From: Nocardioides cavernaquae
GTDB lineage: Bacteria; Actinomycetota; Actinomycetes; Propionibacteriales; Nocardioidaceae
NCBI RefSeq assembly: GCF_003600895.1
Contig: NZ_QYRP01000002.1
Coordinates: 806,001 to 870,000, forward strand
DNA length: 64,000 nucleotides
Reading direction: 5' to 3'
Part shown: positions 55,433 through 63,286 of the stretch, piece by piece
Layout of the letters: every line of letters begins with the position of its first letter
Position numbering within the stretch: the stretch's first letter is position 1
Notes under the pieces: model-generated
Database searches by the model: none
What the model saw: the letters and a program-made list of their open reading frames with translations, nothing else
Told to the model about the DNA's origin: nothing
Translations under genes and position numbers: made by a program

Positions 55433-56152
55433 CTAGTGCGGAACGGGCACGGCGTCGCCGATCGTGTTCCAGCACTCCGTGCCGCCAGCCGCCTTGGGCA
55501 CCACCGTGATCGCCAGGCCCGGCAGGGTCAGCGGCCCGCCGATCTCTGCGTCGTACAGGAAGCCCTTGGCATTGAAGATGTCGCCGGCCGTCGCATCGAT
55601 GCCCCACCAGCCGATGCCGGTGGGGGCGCCCAGGGGGTTGTCGGTGTTGGGCAGCGTCGTGATGTCCTGGCTCGCCATGCCGATCTGGACACGTCCGTCG
55701 AGGTTCACCCCGGTGCCGTTGCCGCGCAGCGACGCGATGTCGAACTGAACGTTGGCCGCGGAGATCTCGCGCGTCGCAGCGTTCCCGTCTCCCGCCCTCA
55801 CCTTGATCACGACATCACCGATCACGGGGACGTTCTGGACCTGGGAGAGACAGAACCCGTCCAGGCTGCCGACCGCGAAACCGGCCGACAGCACGTTCTT
55901 CGTCGACACCACGCCCCCGGAGGACTTCGAGCTGAGCTGGCGCATGCCGAGCCCGATGTCCTGCCCGGTGACGCGCCCGGTCGAGAACTTGGCGGCCGTG
56001 CCCTGGTAGGTCACCGCCGCCGCGAACACCTGCTGCTTCAGCATCACCAGGGTCGCCGCCATGGCCGCGAGCGCGAGCAGCATCAGCGGCAGCGCGCGCC
56101 GCCAGGAGGTCCCGTACGCCGCGTGGTCGGCGCCGCCCGAGAAGTCGTCCAT
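55433..56152 (-). CDS. Exported DUF6230-like protein (third paralogue of the cluster)
   Basis: A 239-residue protein with a signal or anchor helix (LPLMLLALAAMAATLVML, about 20-37) ending in VFAAAVTYQG. The mature part is beta-rich and shares with the protein at 57341 the block FCLSQVQNVPVIGDVVIKV (about 113-131) and a late LPGLAITVVP followed by a Cys. The ATG overlaps the stop codon of the preceding gene, so it is the last gene of the coupled set. No enzyme motif; it is probably a surface or matrix protein, as inferred from export and repeats of this fold in the operon. Confidence 0.75.
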   Translation of the reverse strand: MDDFSGGADHAAYGTSWRRALPLMLLALAAMAATLVMLKQQVFAAAVTYQGTAAKFSTGRVTGQDIGLGMRQLSSKSSGGVVSTKNVLSAGFAVGSLDGFCLSQVQNVPVIGDVVIKVRAGDGNAATREISAANVQFDIASLRGNGTGVNLDGRVQIGMASQDITTLPNTDNPLGAPTGIGWWGIDATAGDIFNAKGFLYDAEIGGPLTLPGLAITVVPKAAGGTECWNTIGDAVPVPH

Positions 56153-56883
56153 CACGACACCGTCACCGCGGTGTTGGGCAGGTTGACCGAGTAGGCACCC
56201 GAGATCTCGCCGTTCGCGCCGGACGACGTCGTCACGGCGTACCTGATCTTGAGGTTCATGCCGCATCCGGTCGCGCTGACATCGATGAAGACGTCGGCGA
56301 GCGTCCACAGCAGGTCGTCGGGTCGCACGTTGTCCTCACACCCGAAGGTGAGGAACGACAGGTTGATGATGCTGTCCGCGGTGACCCACAGGTCGGTGTA
56401 GATGGTCGTGCCGCTCGCGTTGCCGAGCTTTGCCGCCGAGTCCGGCTTCAGCGTGACCGCGTAACCGGCTCCCCCGGACGTGCTCAGGGTCGCGTCCTTG
56501 TGGACCTGGAACTGCTGGAAGGTCACCCGGTAGAGGCCCGACTCGGTCGACCCGTCGGCGTACTTCAGCGTCTGGCCGCCGGTCTTGCTCACCGCGGTGA
56601 TCTGCCACTTCCCCGCCTCATAGCAGGGCTGCAGCCAGAAGGTGCCGCAGCCGGTGCTCGAGGTCTGGGTCCGCGGGACGTTCATGACGGTGGTGACCTT
56701 GGACAGGCACGGGCGCAGCGTCACGCCGTTCTTCGTGGTGAGCACGGCCCGGTTGGCGTCGCTCGTGCCGCAGGCCTGTGCCGCCTGCGCCGCCTCACGC
56801 GGGGCGTCGGGCCACAGGCCCAGCGCCAGTACGACGCTGAGGACTGCGGCGAAGACCACCCACCGTTGTCCGCGGCGACTCAC
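56152..56883 (-). CDS. Exported protein of unknown function in the DUF6230/DUF6114 cluster
   Basis: A 243-residue protein with a clear signal peptide (WVVFAAVLSVVLALGLWP, about 8-25, then AREA-type region) and six or more Cys in the mature part (CGTSDANR, RPCLSKVT, TGCGTFWLQPC, FGCEDNV, TGCGMNL), likely forming disulfides outside. It is beta-rich and longer in loops than the DUF6230-like neighbours, with no clear match to them. It is coupled on both sides by 3-4 bp overlaps. The family is not known to me. Confidence 0.7.
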   Translation of the reverse strand: MSRRGQRWVVFAAVLSVVLALGLWPDAPREAAQAAQACGTSDANRAVLTTKNGVTLRPCLSKVTTVMNVPRTQTSSTGCGTFWLQPCYEAGKWQITAVSKTGGQTLKYADGSTESGLYRVTFQQFQVHKDATLSTSGGAGYAVTLKPDSAAKLGNASGTTIYTDLWVTADSIINLSFLTFGCEDNVRPDDLLWTLADVFIDVSATGCGMNLKIRYAVTTSSGANGEISGAYSVNLPNTAVTVS

Positions 56884-57344
56884 GCTACGGATCCGGTCCG
56901 CCGTCCCCGTCGGGAGCGCGTCCTGCCGGGCGAGCCCTTGCCGCGACGCGGCCGCAGCTCTCCCCAGCCCCAGATCATCGAACCTCCGATGATCCCGAGC
57001 ACGGTCCCCACGAGAAAGCCGCCGAGGTTCGACCCGACGAACGCCGCCATCGCGGCAAGGACACCGAAGAGCCCGACCAGGCGTGCGTAGATCGGCGAGA
57101 CCCAGGCAACCAGCCCGAACATCACCATGGCTCCGCCGAGAATGTAGCCGGCGGAGCGGTTGAAGCTGCCGGCCATGGCCACGCCGAGCGGATAGCTGTT
57201 CAGCTTGATCACGACCAGGCCGCCGAGCATCAGCCAGAGCCCACCCCAGAACGGGCGGGTACGCCGATAGGCACGCGCCCAGCGCACCGCATCGGTGCCG
57301 GGCACGCGGCGGTTGGGGCCGAGGCGATCTGTCGAGGCGATCAT
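56880..57344 (-). CDS. DUF6114-like four-helix membrane protein (second copy)
   Basis: A 154-residue membrane protein. After a basic N-terminus (RRTRPFWGG, about 27-35) come helices at about 35-52, 62-84, 87-105 and 110-128, then a very basic tail (RPRRGKGSPGRTRSRRGRR). The Arg-Pro-Phe-Trp-Gly-Gly entry and the YILGGAMVMFGLVAWVSP segment match the paralogue at 58102 (YILGGGMVAAAFVAFFVP). Start and stop both overlap neighbours by 4 bp. Confidence 0.75.
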   Translation of the reverse strand: MIASTDRLGPNRRVPGTDAVRWARAYRRTRPFWGGLWLMLGGLVVIKLNSYPLGVAMAGSFNRSAGYILGGAMVMFGLVAWVSPIYARLVGLFGVLAAMAAFVGSNLGGFLVGTVLGIIGGSMIWGWGELRPRRGKGSPGRTRSRRGRRTGSVA

Positions 57345-58105
57345 GAGTTGCAGTCCGCCTTCGTCTTCACGCCCGGCAGAACCCGGATCTTCAGGTTGGG
57401 CAGGTTGATCTGTCCCTGCAGGTCGATGCCGTAGGAGTCCGCGTCCAGGTTGGAGACGTTGAGGGTCTGGGCCTGCAGGCCGAAGGCGCCGGGCGTGCCC
57501 GCGAAGGGGAGCGTGTCCATCATCAACGTGTCCGCCGACTGGCCCAGCGTGAGCTTGGCGATCTGGTCACCCGTGCCCGTGAGGTTGTCGGAGGCCAGGT
57601 AGAGCTGCTGCGCGTTGATCTCCTGGCCGGCCGGGTTGGTGGTCGCGCCGTCGACCGGCTCCCCCGCGGAGACCACCAACGAGACGTCGCCGATCACCGG
57701 CAGCGTCTGCTTCGCGATGGCACACAGACCGTTGAGCGTCGCCGTCTTGAACCCGAGCTGCACCACGGCGTCGTCGGTCGCGCCGTACAGGTCCTGGACG
57801 TTGAGGTAGCCCGCGGCATTGAGACCGGAGACCTTGTCCGTGTAGACCTTGTACGACGTGTTGGCGGTCGTGAAGTTCACGGCCAGGACGTTCTGGCTGA
57901 CCCCGAGGAACATTCCCGCGAGGCCGGCCAGGCCGATGCCGGCGAGCACGCCCGACCGCTTGCGCGTGCCGCGGCGTACTCCGTCGTCTGCGCGGGCGAG
58001 CATCGCATCGGATGCCGAGTGCACGGCGGCGAGCCGCTCAGCCATCGCCTGTCGACGACGGTGAGCGACTTCCCGCAAGCGCGTCCGGAGGGCGCGTCGT
58101 CTCAT
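57341..58105 (-). CDS. Exported DUF6230-like protein (second paralogue)
   Basis: A 254-residue protein. A long basic cytosolic N-terminus (RRRALRTRLREVAHRRRQ, about 2-19) precedes the single hydrophobic segment (GVLAGIGLAGLAGMFLGV, about 52-69) that ends VLAVNF. The exported part is beta-rich: GLCAIAKQTLPVIGDVSLVV (about 125-144), then NLDADSYGIDLQGQINLPNL and the C-terminal KADCNS. The inner Cys and the terminal Cys are shared with the other two paralogues and may pair. The ATG overlaps the stop of the DUF6114-like gene before it. Confidence 0.8.
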   Translation of the reverse strand: MRRRALRTRLREVAHRRRQAMAERLAAVHSASDAMLARADDGVRRGTRKRSGVLAGIGLAGLAGMFLGVSQNVLAVNFTTANTSYKVYTDKVSGLNAAGYLNVQDLYGATDDAVVQLGFKTATLNGLCAIAKQTLPVIGDVSLVVSAGEPVDGATTNPAGQEINAQQLYLASDNLTGTGDQIAKLTLGQSADTLMMDTLPFAGTPGAFGLQAQTLNVSNLDADSYGIDLQGQINLPNLKIRVLPGVKTKADCNS

Positions 58106-58572
58106 GCCGCCGACGCCATGCCCGAGTCGACGGGCGTGCCCTTGCGTGCTGCCTTGCGGGCCTGCTTCTCGGCAGCCTTCTCCTCGATGCGCCACAGCTG
58201 CTTCTCGCTGTAGGGCGTCCAGGCGAAGATCAGGCCACTGCCGACGATGCCGAGCACCATGCCGATCAGCCAACCACCGAGGTTGGCCAGGGGCAGCGAC
58301 GTGATCGAGAAGGCCAGCGCCATCAGCGCAGGGAAGTGACGCTGCGCCGGCACGAAGAACGCGACGAACGCCGCCGCGACCATGCCGCCGCCGAGGATGT
58401 AGACCTGCGCGCCACCCACCCCGAGGTAGGACAGGAACTGGAACGTGCTGCCGATGACCGGCTTGAGGACGAAGTAGCCGCCGAGGGCGAGCAGGACGCA
58501 GCCGATGGTCGGCCGGGTCTTGAGGAATCGGTAGAGCGAGTGGCGCACGCGCGCCACGGTTGAGTTCTGCAT
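58102..58572 (-). CDS. DUF6114-like four-helix membrane protein (first copy)
   Basis: A 156-residue membrane protein: TRPTIGCVLLALGGYFVL (about 21-38) opens a block of four helices ending at about 125, followed by a charged Lys/Glu tail (KQLWRIEEKAAEKQARKAAR). The family is often found beside DUF6230-type genes in actinobacteria. The start ATG has GGGAGGGGAAAGACCG upstream. It begins a run of five overlapping genes (58572 to 55433) and lies 131 bp behind the first gene, across a strong hairpin. Confidence 0.8.
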   Translation of the reverse strand: MQNSTVARVRHSLYRFLKTRPTIGCVLLALGGYFVLKPVIGSTFQFLSYLGVGGAQVYILGGGMVAAAFVAFFVPAQRHFPALMALAFSITSLPLANLGGWLIGMVLGIVGSGLIFAWTPYSEKQLWRIEEKAAEKQARKAARKGTPVDSGMASAA

Positions 58573-58640
58573 CGGTCTTTCCCCTCCCAAGGAATTCCAC
58601 GAGGTGGAGGTCCGCTGCCCCCGTCGGGCATCGGACTTCC

Positions 58641-58685
58641 GGACCGTGCCGGCGGCGGACGATCAGGCCGCCGCCGGCACGGTCC
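58641..58685 (-). terminator. 18-bp perfect hairpin inside the DUF6230/DUF6114 cluster
   Basis: Arms 58641-58658 and 58668-58685 (GGACCGTGCCGGCGGCGG and complement) around nine bases, 18 bp after the stop of the first gene. It may partly end transcription so that the first secreted protein is made in excess over the other five. Confidence 0.7.
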
Positions 58686-58703
58686 TTCAGCTGATGAGCT
58701 CGA

Positions 58704-59366
58704 TCAGTTGCAGGTTGCGAGGCCCGCGGTCGGGGTCAACGTCACGCCGGTCAGGCCGATGGAGCTGAGCGCCACCTGGAAGACGTCGGCGTTGATGTTG
58801 TCGAGGTCGACGTTGGTGACGTCGTTGGCAGCGCCACCGGTCGTCCCCTCGCCGGACTCGATACCGAAACCACCGACGTTGGCGCCATTGGCGACACCCG
58901 CCTGGTGGTTGAGCTCCTGCTGCGCCACACCCACGGAGACGTTCTTGAGAACGGCATCCGTCGTGACGCCCTGAGCGTTGAGGTCCACCGAGTCGCCCAG
59001 CGAGACCGCGCCCGGGAGCGAGATCCTCAGGCCGATGTTCGGCATGAACCCGAGGCCGGTGGGCTGGTTCGCCGCGAGGCAGACGGTGTTGACCGTGCCG
59101 TCGTGGAGAGTCACGAACGCGGACTGCTTGTCAGCAGAAGTTGCGTCCGTCTGCGACGCCGCTGCCTGCGCCGCACGCAGCGACAGCTCGACGCCGGAGC
59201 CACTGCCGGTGGCAGCCGTGACCTTGAACGGCGTCGTCGAGCTGAGCGACGCGGAGACCGCGCCCTGCAGCATCGCCACGCCGAGGCCCACCGAGACAAC
59301 GGCGGCAGGCAGCGTGACAGCGGCGAAGCGTCCGAGCCGCACGCGGCCCATTCCCTTTTCCTTCAT
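58704..59366 (-). CDS. Exported DUF6230-like protein (first gene of the cluster)
   Basis: A 220-residue protein: a basic start (KEKGMGRVRLGRF), a hydrophobic signal (FAAVTLPAAVVSVGLGVAML, about 14-33) and the cleavage-like AVSASLSS. The mature chain is about 185 residues, beta-rich and poor in charge, with an inner Cys (TVCLAANQPTGLGFMPNIGL) and a terminal LATCN. It resembles DUF6230 proteins. The ATG at 59366 has GGGAGGGAAATCCAC upstream. The same GGGAGGGAAATCCA block recurs about 80 bp further up, where an in-frame GTG could give a longer but signal-poor N-terminus, so the shorter form is preferred. Confidence 0.8.
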   Translation of the reverse strand: MKEKGMGRVRLGRFAAVTLPAAVVSVGLGVAMLQGAVSASLSSTTPFKVTAATGSGSGVELSLRAAQAAASQTDATSADKQSAFVTLHDGTVNTVCLAANQPTGLGFMPNIGLRISLPGAVSLGDSVDLNAQGVTTDAVLKNVSVGVAQQELNHQAGVANGANVGGFGIESGEGTTGGAANDVTNVDLDNINADVFQVALSSIGLTGVTLTPTAGLATCN

Positions 59367-59610
59367 GTGGATTTCCCTCCCAGGAAAAACGCACGCCCGC
59401 ACTCGCGGGTATGCGGCAGCAGCCACCGCTCGAGATTGGATTTCCCTCCCCAATCCTGCGCCGAGACCCGGACTCCCATCCCGGGCTGGTCAGTTCTCCT
59501 CTCCCCAGAGGAACGTGACCACGGCGACCGCTGTGTAACGTATGACACGTTCGTCCAGAATGTAAACCAACGTGACACAAGCGTGACCGGACCCACACAA
59601 GGGAGTTTCA
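59367..59610. promoter_or_regulatory. Divergent control region of the DUF6230 cluster and signal peptidase gene
   Basis: 244 bp without a gene. It holds two copies of a GGATTTCCCTCC block (59370 and 59431 regions, plus-strand view), the second inside a GATTGG/CCAATC hairpin. It also has an AT-richer stretch near 59530-59580 with repeated ACGTT/AACGT words (GTGTAACGTATGACACG). This is a probable regulated promoter; no known riboswitch pattern was recognised. Confidence 0.45.
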
Positions 59611-60234
59611 GTGGCCAGTCGCCGACGCGACGAGAGCGGCTCGATCGGCGCAGCACTCGGCTGGGCCGCGTTGATCGCAGGACTCCTTGCCCTGTTGACG
59701 ATTGTCGCTGCGCTGGCCTTCTCGGTGACGGTCAAGGGGCAGTCGATGGAGCCCACCGTGCGCGAAGGCGACCGATTGCTCGTCAAGTTCTGGGACCGCG
59801 GCACGATCAAGCGTTTCGACCTCGTCGAGGCACGCGTCGGCGTCGCGAAGACCCCGGTCGTCAAGCGCGTGATCGGCCTGCCGGGCGACACCGTCTCGAT
59901 CCGCTTCGATCGCGGCGCACCTGTCGTCGCCGTGACCCCGGCGGGCTCCGAGACGGCGCAGTACGTCGTCAACCCCACCTGGGAGGGCCAGATCGGCGAC
60001 CGCGTCGCCCCGTGCTGCGAGGACGACGGCACCGCAGGCACACAGTTCCACGAGGTCGTCGTGCCCGACGGCAAGTACTGGCTCCTCGGCGACAACTGGG
60101 GCTCTTCCGACGACAGCCGGACCTACGGGTTCGTGCCCGGTGCCGACATCGGCGGCCACCTCAACCTGCGCTTGCGGCCGCTCGGCTCGTTCGGGTCCAT
60201 CGAGAACCCCGCGACGCTCGCCGACCAGCCCTGA
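59611..60234 (+). CDS. lepB: Signal peptidase I
   Basis: A membrane serine/lysine protease that removes signal peptides. It has 207 residues. One N-terminal helix (about 15-38), then box B VKGQSMEPTVREGD with nucleophile Ser45, box D VVKRVIGLPGDTVS with general base Lys85, and box E GDNWGSSDDSR. The Lys marks it as the ordinary bacterial type; SipW-type enzymes have His there. The GTG at 59611 has GGGAG at good spacing. It faces the exported-protein cluster, which suggests it may process those proteins, but it could equally be a second housekeeping enzyme. Confidence 0.93.
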   Translation: MASRRRDESGSIGAALGWAALIAGLLALLTIVAALAFSVTVKGQSMEPTVREGDRLLVKFWDRGTIKRFDLVEARVGVAKTPVVKRVIGLPGDTVSIRFDRGAPVVAVTPAGSETAQYVVNPTWEGQIGDRVAPCCEDDGTAGTQFHEVVVPDGKYWLLGDNWGSSDDSRTYGFVPGADIGGHLNLRLRPLGSFGSIENPATLADQP

Positions 60235-60277
60235 GCCTTGGGTTCCCGCGGGACGTCGTCGTTCTCACCGCGGCCGA

Positions 60278-60946
60278 TCAGGACGACGGGGCGACGCCTG
60301 CGGTCTTGAGGAAGTCGGGGACCTTGCAGCCGGCCTCGCCGTTCGGGCAGCCGGTGATGCTGCGGACCCACGTGTCGACCTCGTCCGTCAGGTCCGGGCC
60401 GTCCGTGGGCGGGGCGTAGTAGAACGCGTAGAAGCCCGCCCACCACGTGTGCCGCGACTTCTCCGCAGCCGCGTCGGTGAAGATCGCGGGGTTGGCCATC
60501 AGCCAGTTCTCGGCATCGACCGGCGTCTGGAACCAGATCGCGTAGAACGAGCCGAATCCCTTCACTGCCTGCCGATCCGTCATGTTGGCGGCCACCCCGA
60601 TCACGCGGTAGTCGCCCTTCTTCGGCACCGCTGCGTGCCTGGCGAGGCGGCCCTGGAAGGCCGCGTCGGCGGCGTACGGACCCTCGCCCGTGCGGTTGCT
60701 CCAGTCCTGCCGCACCACGATGCCGAGGTCGTCGCCGGTCTGCTTCTCGAGCCGCTCGACCCACGGCACGGGCACCTGCCCGGGCGGCAGCTGCCGGTGT
60801 ACGACGGTCACGTAGGCGAGCGGGTTGTCGCCGGAGCTCACCCCGAGCTTCAGGTACTTCGTCACGTATCCGTAGGCGAAGGGTGCCGCTGCGACGACGA
60901 GGACGAGACAGAGAACGGCGAGGACAGCGCGGGACCGGACAGACAT
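60278..60946 (-). CDS. Exported or membrane-anchored hypothetical protein
   Basis: A 222-residue protein. An N-terminal hydrophobic segment (AVLAVLCLVLVVAAAPFAYG, about 6-25) is followed by a soluble domain with aromatic-rich patches (GFGSFYAIWFQTPVDAENWL, HTWWAGFYAFYYAPPTDG) and a C-terminal Cys pair (ITGCPNGEAGCKVPDF). No family recognised. The ATG at 60946 follows CATGCT by 7 bp; the ATG at 60958, which is part of that box, is an alternative. It is convergent with the signal peptidase gene across 43 bp. Confidence 0.65.
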   Translation of the reverse strand: MSVRSRAVLAVLCLVLVVAAAPFAYGYVTKYLKLGVSSGDNPLAYVTVVHRQLPPGQVPVPWVERLEKQTGDDLGIVVRQDWSNRTGEGPYAADAAFQGRLARHAAVPKKGDYRVIGVAANMTDRQAVKGFGSFYAIWFQTPVDAENWLMANPAIFTDAAAEKSRHTWWAGFYAFYYAPPTDGPDLTDEVDTWVRSITGCPNGEAGCKVPDFLKTAGVAPSS

Positions 60947-61023
60947 GCCGGACAGCATGCCCGGGCGGACCCGATCGGCCTGTCAGCCGATCGGTCAGGA
61001 ATACGTCACACCCGACGCCGAAC

Positions 61024-61065
61024 TTGCGCCGTGTCAACGCCGAACTTGCGCCGTGTCAACGCTGG
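61024..61065 (+). repeat. 22-bp-period class A array, two units at the hspR stop codon
   Basis: Units at 61024-61045 and from 61046, core TTGCGCCGTGTCAACGC. The second unit includes the hspR stop codon (61056-61058). The array separates hspR from the next gene, which starts at 60946. Confidence 0.75.
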
Positions 61066-61496
61066 TCGCGACGCCAGACGACGATCTGCGACGAGGTGTC
61101 GGGGCGCAGGGCGGGCAGGGTGCCCGGCGGGCGGGGGGCGACCGCAGCACGGGAGGCGACCAGGGACTGGAGAGCCTCGCGGGTGGCATCGAGCTCGGCC
61201 TGGAGCTCGGCGTTGCGCTGCGCGAGCGCCGCCGCCCGGTGCTCGAGATCGAGGATGCGGCGCACACCTTCGAGGCCGATGCCGTGCCCCGTGAGGTCGG
61301 CGATCTCGCGCAGCAGCTCGATGTCGGTGTGGGAGTAGCGACGACCGCCGCCCCCGGTGCGCCCCGGCGTGATCAGGCCGAGGCGCTCCCAGGTGCGCAG
61401 CGTCTGCGGATGGAGCCCGGTGAGCTCCGCAGCCACGCTGATCACGTAGACCGCAGCGTCAGGGGCCGGACGCTCCGGACCTGCACCCCTGGCCAT
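61056..61496 (-). CDS. hspR: Heat-shock repressor HspR
   Basis: A MerR-family repressor of the dnaK operon and clpB, using DnaK as co-repressor. It has 146 residues. The MerR HTH is YVISVAAELTGLHPQTLRTW, ERLGLITPGRTGGGGRRYSH (about 17-56), which is the HspR subtype with its Gly-rich wing. The dimer helix follows (about 75-115: GVRRILDLEHRAAALAQRNA), then a Pro-rich tail. It is the last gene of dnaK-grpE-dnaJ-hspR, 1 bp after dnaJ. Its operator in front of clpB is visible at 52867-52893; that of dnaK is outside the window. Confidence 0.95.
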   Translation of the reverse strand: MARGAGPERPAPDAAVYVISVAAELTGLHPQTLRTWERLGLITPGRTGGGGRRYSHTDIELLREIADLTGHGIGLEGVRRILDLEHRAAALAQRNAELQAELDATREALQSLVASRAAVAPRPPGTLPALRPDTSSQIVVWRRDQR

Positions 61497-61497
61497 G

Positions 61498-62655
61498 TCA
61501 GTCCTCCTCGAACAGCTTCGTGCGCAGCGGCTTGCCTGCCGTCGCTGCCCGGTAGGCCTCGACCGCTTCGCGGGCAGCTGCGTCGAGCACTGCCGGCACC
61601 TGGACCTCCACGGTCACCAGCAGGTCACCCTGGGAACCATCGGCCTTCTGGGCGCCCTTGCCACGCACCCGGAAGGTGCGTCCGTTGGGGGTGCCAGCCG
61701 GCAGCTTGAGCGTGACCGGTGCGCCGCCGAGGGTCGGCACCTTGATCTCCGCGCCCAGCGCCGCCTCGTCGAACGAGACCGGCACCTCGAGGGTCAGGTT
61801 GTCGTCCTTGCGGCTGAACAGCCGGTGGGGGCGCACCTTCACCGTGACGTAGAGATCACCGTGGGGACCGCCGTTGTCACCCGGGGCACCCTTGCCGCGC
61901 AGGCGGATGCGCTGCCCGTCCTTGACCCCGGCGGGGATCCGGGCCTGGATGGTGCGGCTCGACGTGCCGCGGCCGGAGCCGTGGCAGACCGGGCAGGCCT
62001 GGTCGTAGACGAGCTGGCGACCGTGGCAGGTCGGGCAGGTCTCGTTCATCGAGAACGCGCCACCCACACCAGCCACGACGTAGCCCGCGCCGTCGCACTC
62101 GGGACAGACGTGCGGACGCGTGCCGGGCATGCCGCCCGTGCCGCCGCACTCAGGGCAGGCGCCATCGCTGGCCAGCCGCAGGCTGACCGTGGCGCCGTCC
62201 ATCGCATCGGTGAAGCCGATGGTCGCGGTGGTCTCCTGGTCCTGGCCCTTGCGCGGCCGGGGCTGGCGCTGCCGGGCACCTCCGAAGAGGTCGCCGAACA
62301 TGTCGCCGAAGCCACCGGCACCTCCGCCACCCGCACGCTCGCGGAGCAGGTCGTTCAGGTCGAAACCGCCTCCGCCGAAGCCACCGGCTCCGCCGCCGAA
62401 GCCACCGGGATAGCCGGCAGAGACGGTGCGGAACTCGTCGTACTCCTTGCGCTTGTCGGCGTCGCCGACGACGTCGTAGGCCTCCGCGACGGACTTGAAC
62501 TTCTCGTGCTTCCGCTCGTCGCCCGGGTTGGAGTCCGGGTGGTTGGCGCGCGCCAGCTTGCGGTAGGCCTTCTTGATCTCATCCTGCGACGCGTCCTTCT
62601 TGACGCCGAGCTCGGCGTAGAAGTCCTTCGACGCCCAGTCTGCCTTCGCGCTCAT
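61498..62655 (-). CDS. dnaJ: Co-chaperone DnaJ
   Basis: A J-domain protein that delivers clients to DnaK and triggers its ATPase. It has 385 residues. The J domain is at about 8-75 with the HPD motif in ARANHPDSN. A Gly/Phe region covers about 78-125. The zinc domain, about 160-235, has four Cys repeats: CPECGGTG, CPECDGAG, CPTCHGRQ and CPVCHGSG (the third lacks the last Gly). The C-terminal substrate-binding domains follow. The ATG at 62655 has GGAGGAGCGCGC upstream. It is followed by hspR after 1 bp. Confidence 0.97.
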   Translation of the reverse strand: MSAKADWASKDFYAELGVKKDASQDEIKKAYRKLARANHPDSNPGDERKHEKFKSVAEAYDVVGDADKRKEYDEFRTVSAGYPGGFGGGAGGFGGGGFDLNDLLRERAGGGGAGGFGDMFGDLFGGARQRQPRPRKGQDQETTATIGFTDAMDGATVSLRLASDGACPECGGTGGMPGTRPHVCPECDGAGYVVAGVGGAFSMNETCPTCHGRQLVYDQACPVCHGSGRGTSSRTIQARIPAGVKDGQRIRLRGKGAPGDNGGPHGDLYVTVKVRPHRLFSRKDDNLTLEVPVSFDEAALGAEIKVPTLGGAPVTLKLPAGTPNGRTFRVRGKGAQKADGSQGDLLVTVEVQVPAVLDAAAREAVEAYRAATAGKPLRTKLFEED

Positions 62656-62692
62656 GCGCGCTCCTCCCCTCCGCTACTCGAATGTGTGGCGA

Positions 62693-63282
62693 TCAGCTGT
62701 CGGCCGGGTCGACGACCAGGACCTGCGCGGCACGCACGACCCGGTCACCGATCTTGTAGCCGACCTTGGCGACGTGCTGGCAGGTGGTGACCTCGACCGC
62801 GGCGTCGGTGCCGAGGTGCGTGAGCGCCTCGTGCAGCGTCGGGTCGAAGGCATCGCCGGGCTCGCCGAAGCGGGTCAGCCCGAGGTTGCTGACGATGCGC
62901 TCGAGCTGGTCGGCCACGGCCTTGAAGCCGCCGTCCAGCTCGCCGTGCTCACGGGCCCGGTCGATCGTGTCGAGCACGTCGATGATCGGGGCAAGGACCT
63001 TGTACGTCGCGTTCTGGGCGGTCAGCTCCCGGTCACGGTCGACCCGCTTGCGGTAGTTGGAGTACTCCGCCTGGAGGCGCTGGAGATCGAGCGTGCGCTC
63101 CTCCAGGGCCATCTTGGCGACGACGAGCTCGTCGGCCGCCGACTGCTCCGCCGTGTCGGACGCAGCGCCCTCGACCTCGGTCTCGTTGGCCATCTCACCC
63201 GCGGAGTCGCCGAAGCTGTGACCCTCCGGGGAGGGAGCCGCAGTCTCCTGCGGCTCCCCCTCCGGGGTGAGGTTTTCCTCGG

Positions 63283-63286
<4 letters not shown>
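62693..63286 (-). CDS. grpE: Nucleotide exchange factor GrpE
   Basis: Exchanges ADP for ATP on DnaK. It has 197 residues: an acidic disordered start ([20 protein letters not shown]), a long coiled-coil helix (about 70-110: [19 protein letters not shown]) and the C-terminal beta domain (about 140-197) with [15 protein letters not shown] and [20 protein letters not shown]. The GTG start overlaps the dnaK stop by 4 bp (GTGA), so translation is coupled. Confidence 0.96.

Noticed and set aside
59367..59453. Longer N-terminus for the first DUF6230-like protein, starting near 59453
   Set aside because: The extension is in frame but has no ribosome-binding site at proper distance and would put 29 polar residues before the signal helix. 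The ATG at 59366 has an excellent GGGAGG.
59367..59610. c-di-AMP, purine or other known riboswitch
   Set aside because: I could not match any known conserved core. Only repeated ribosome-binding-like blocks and short stems are visible.
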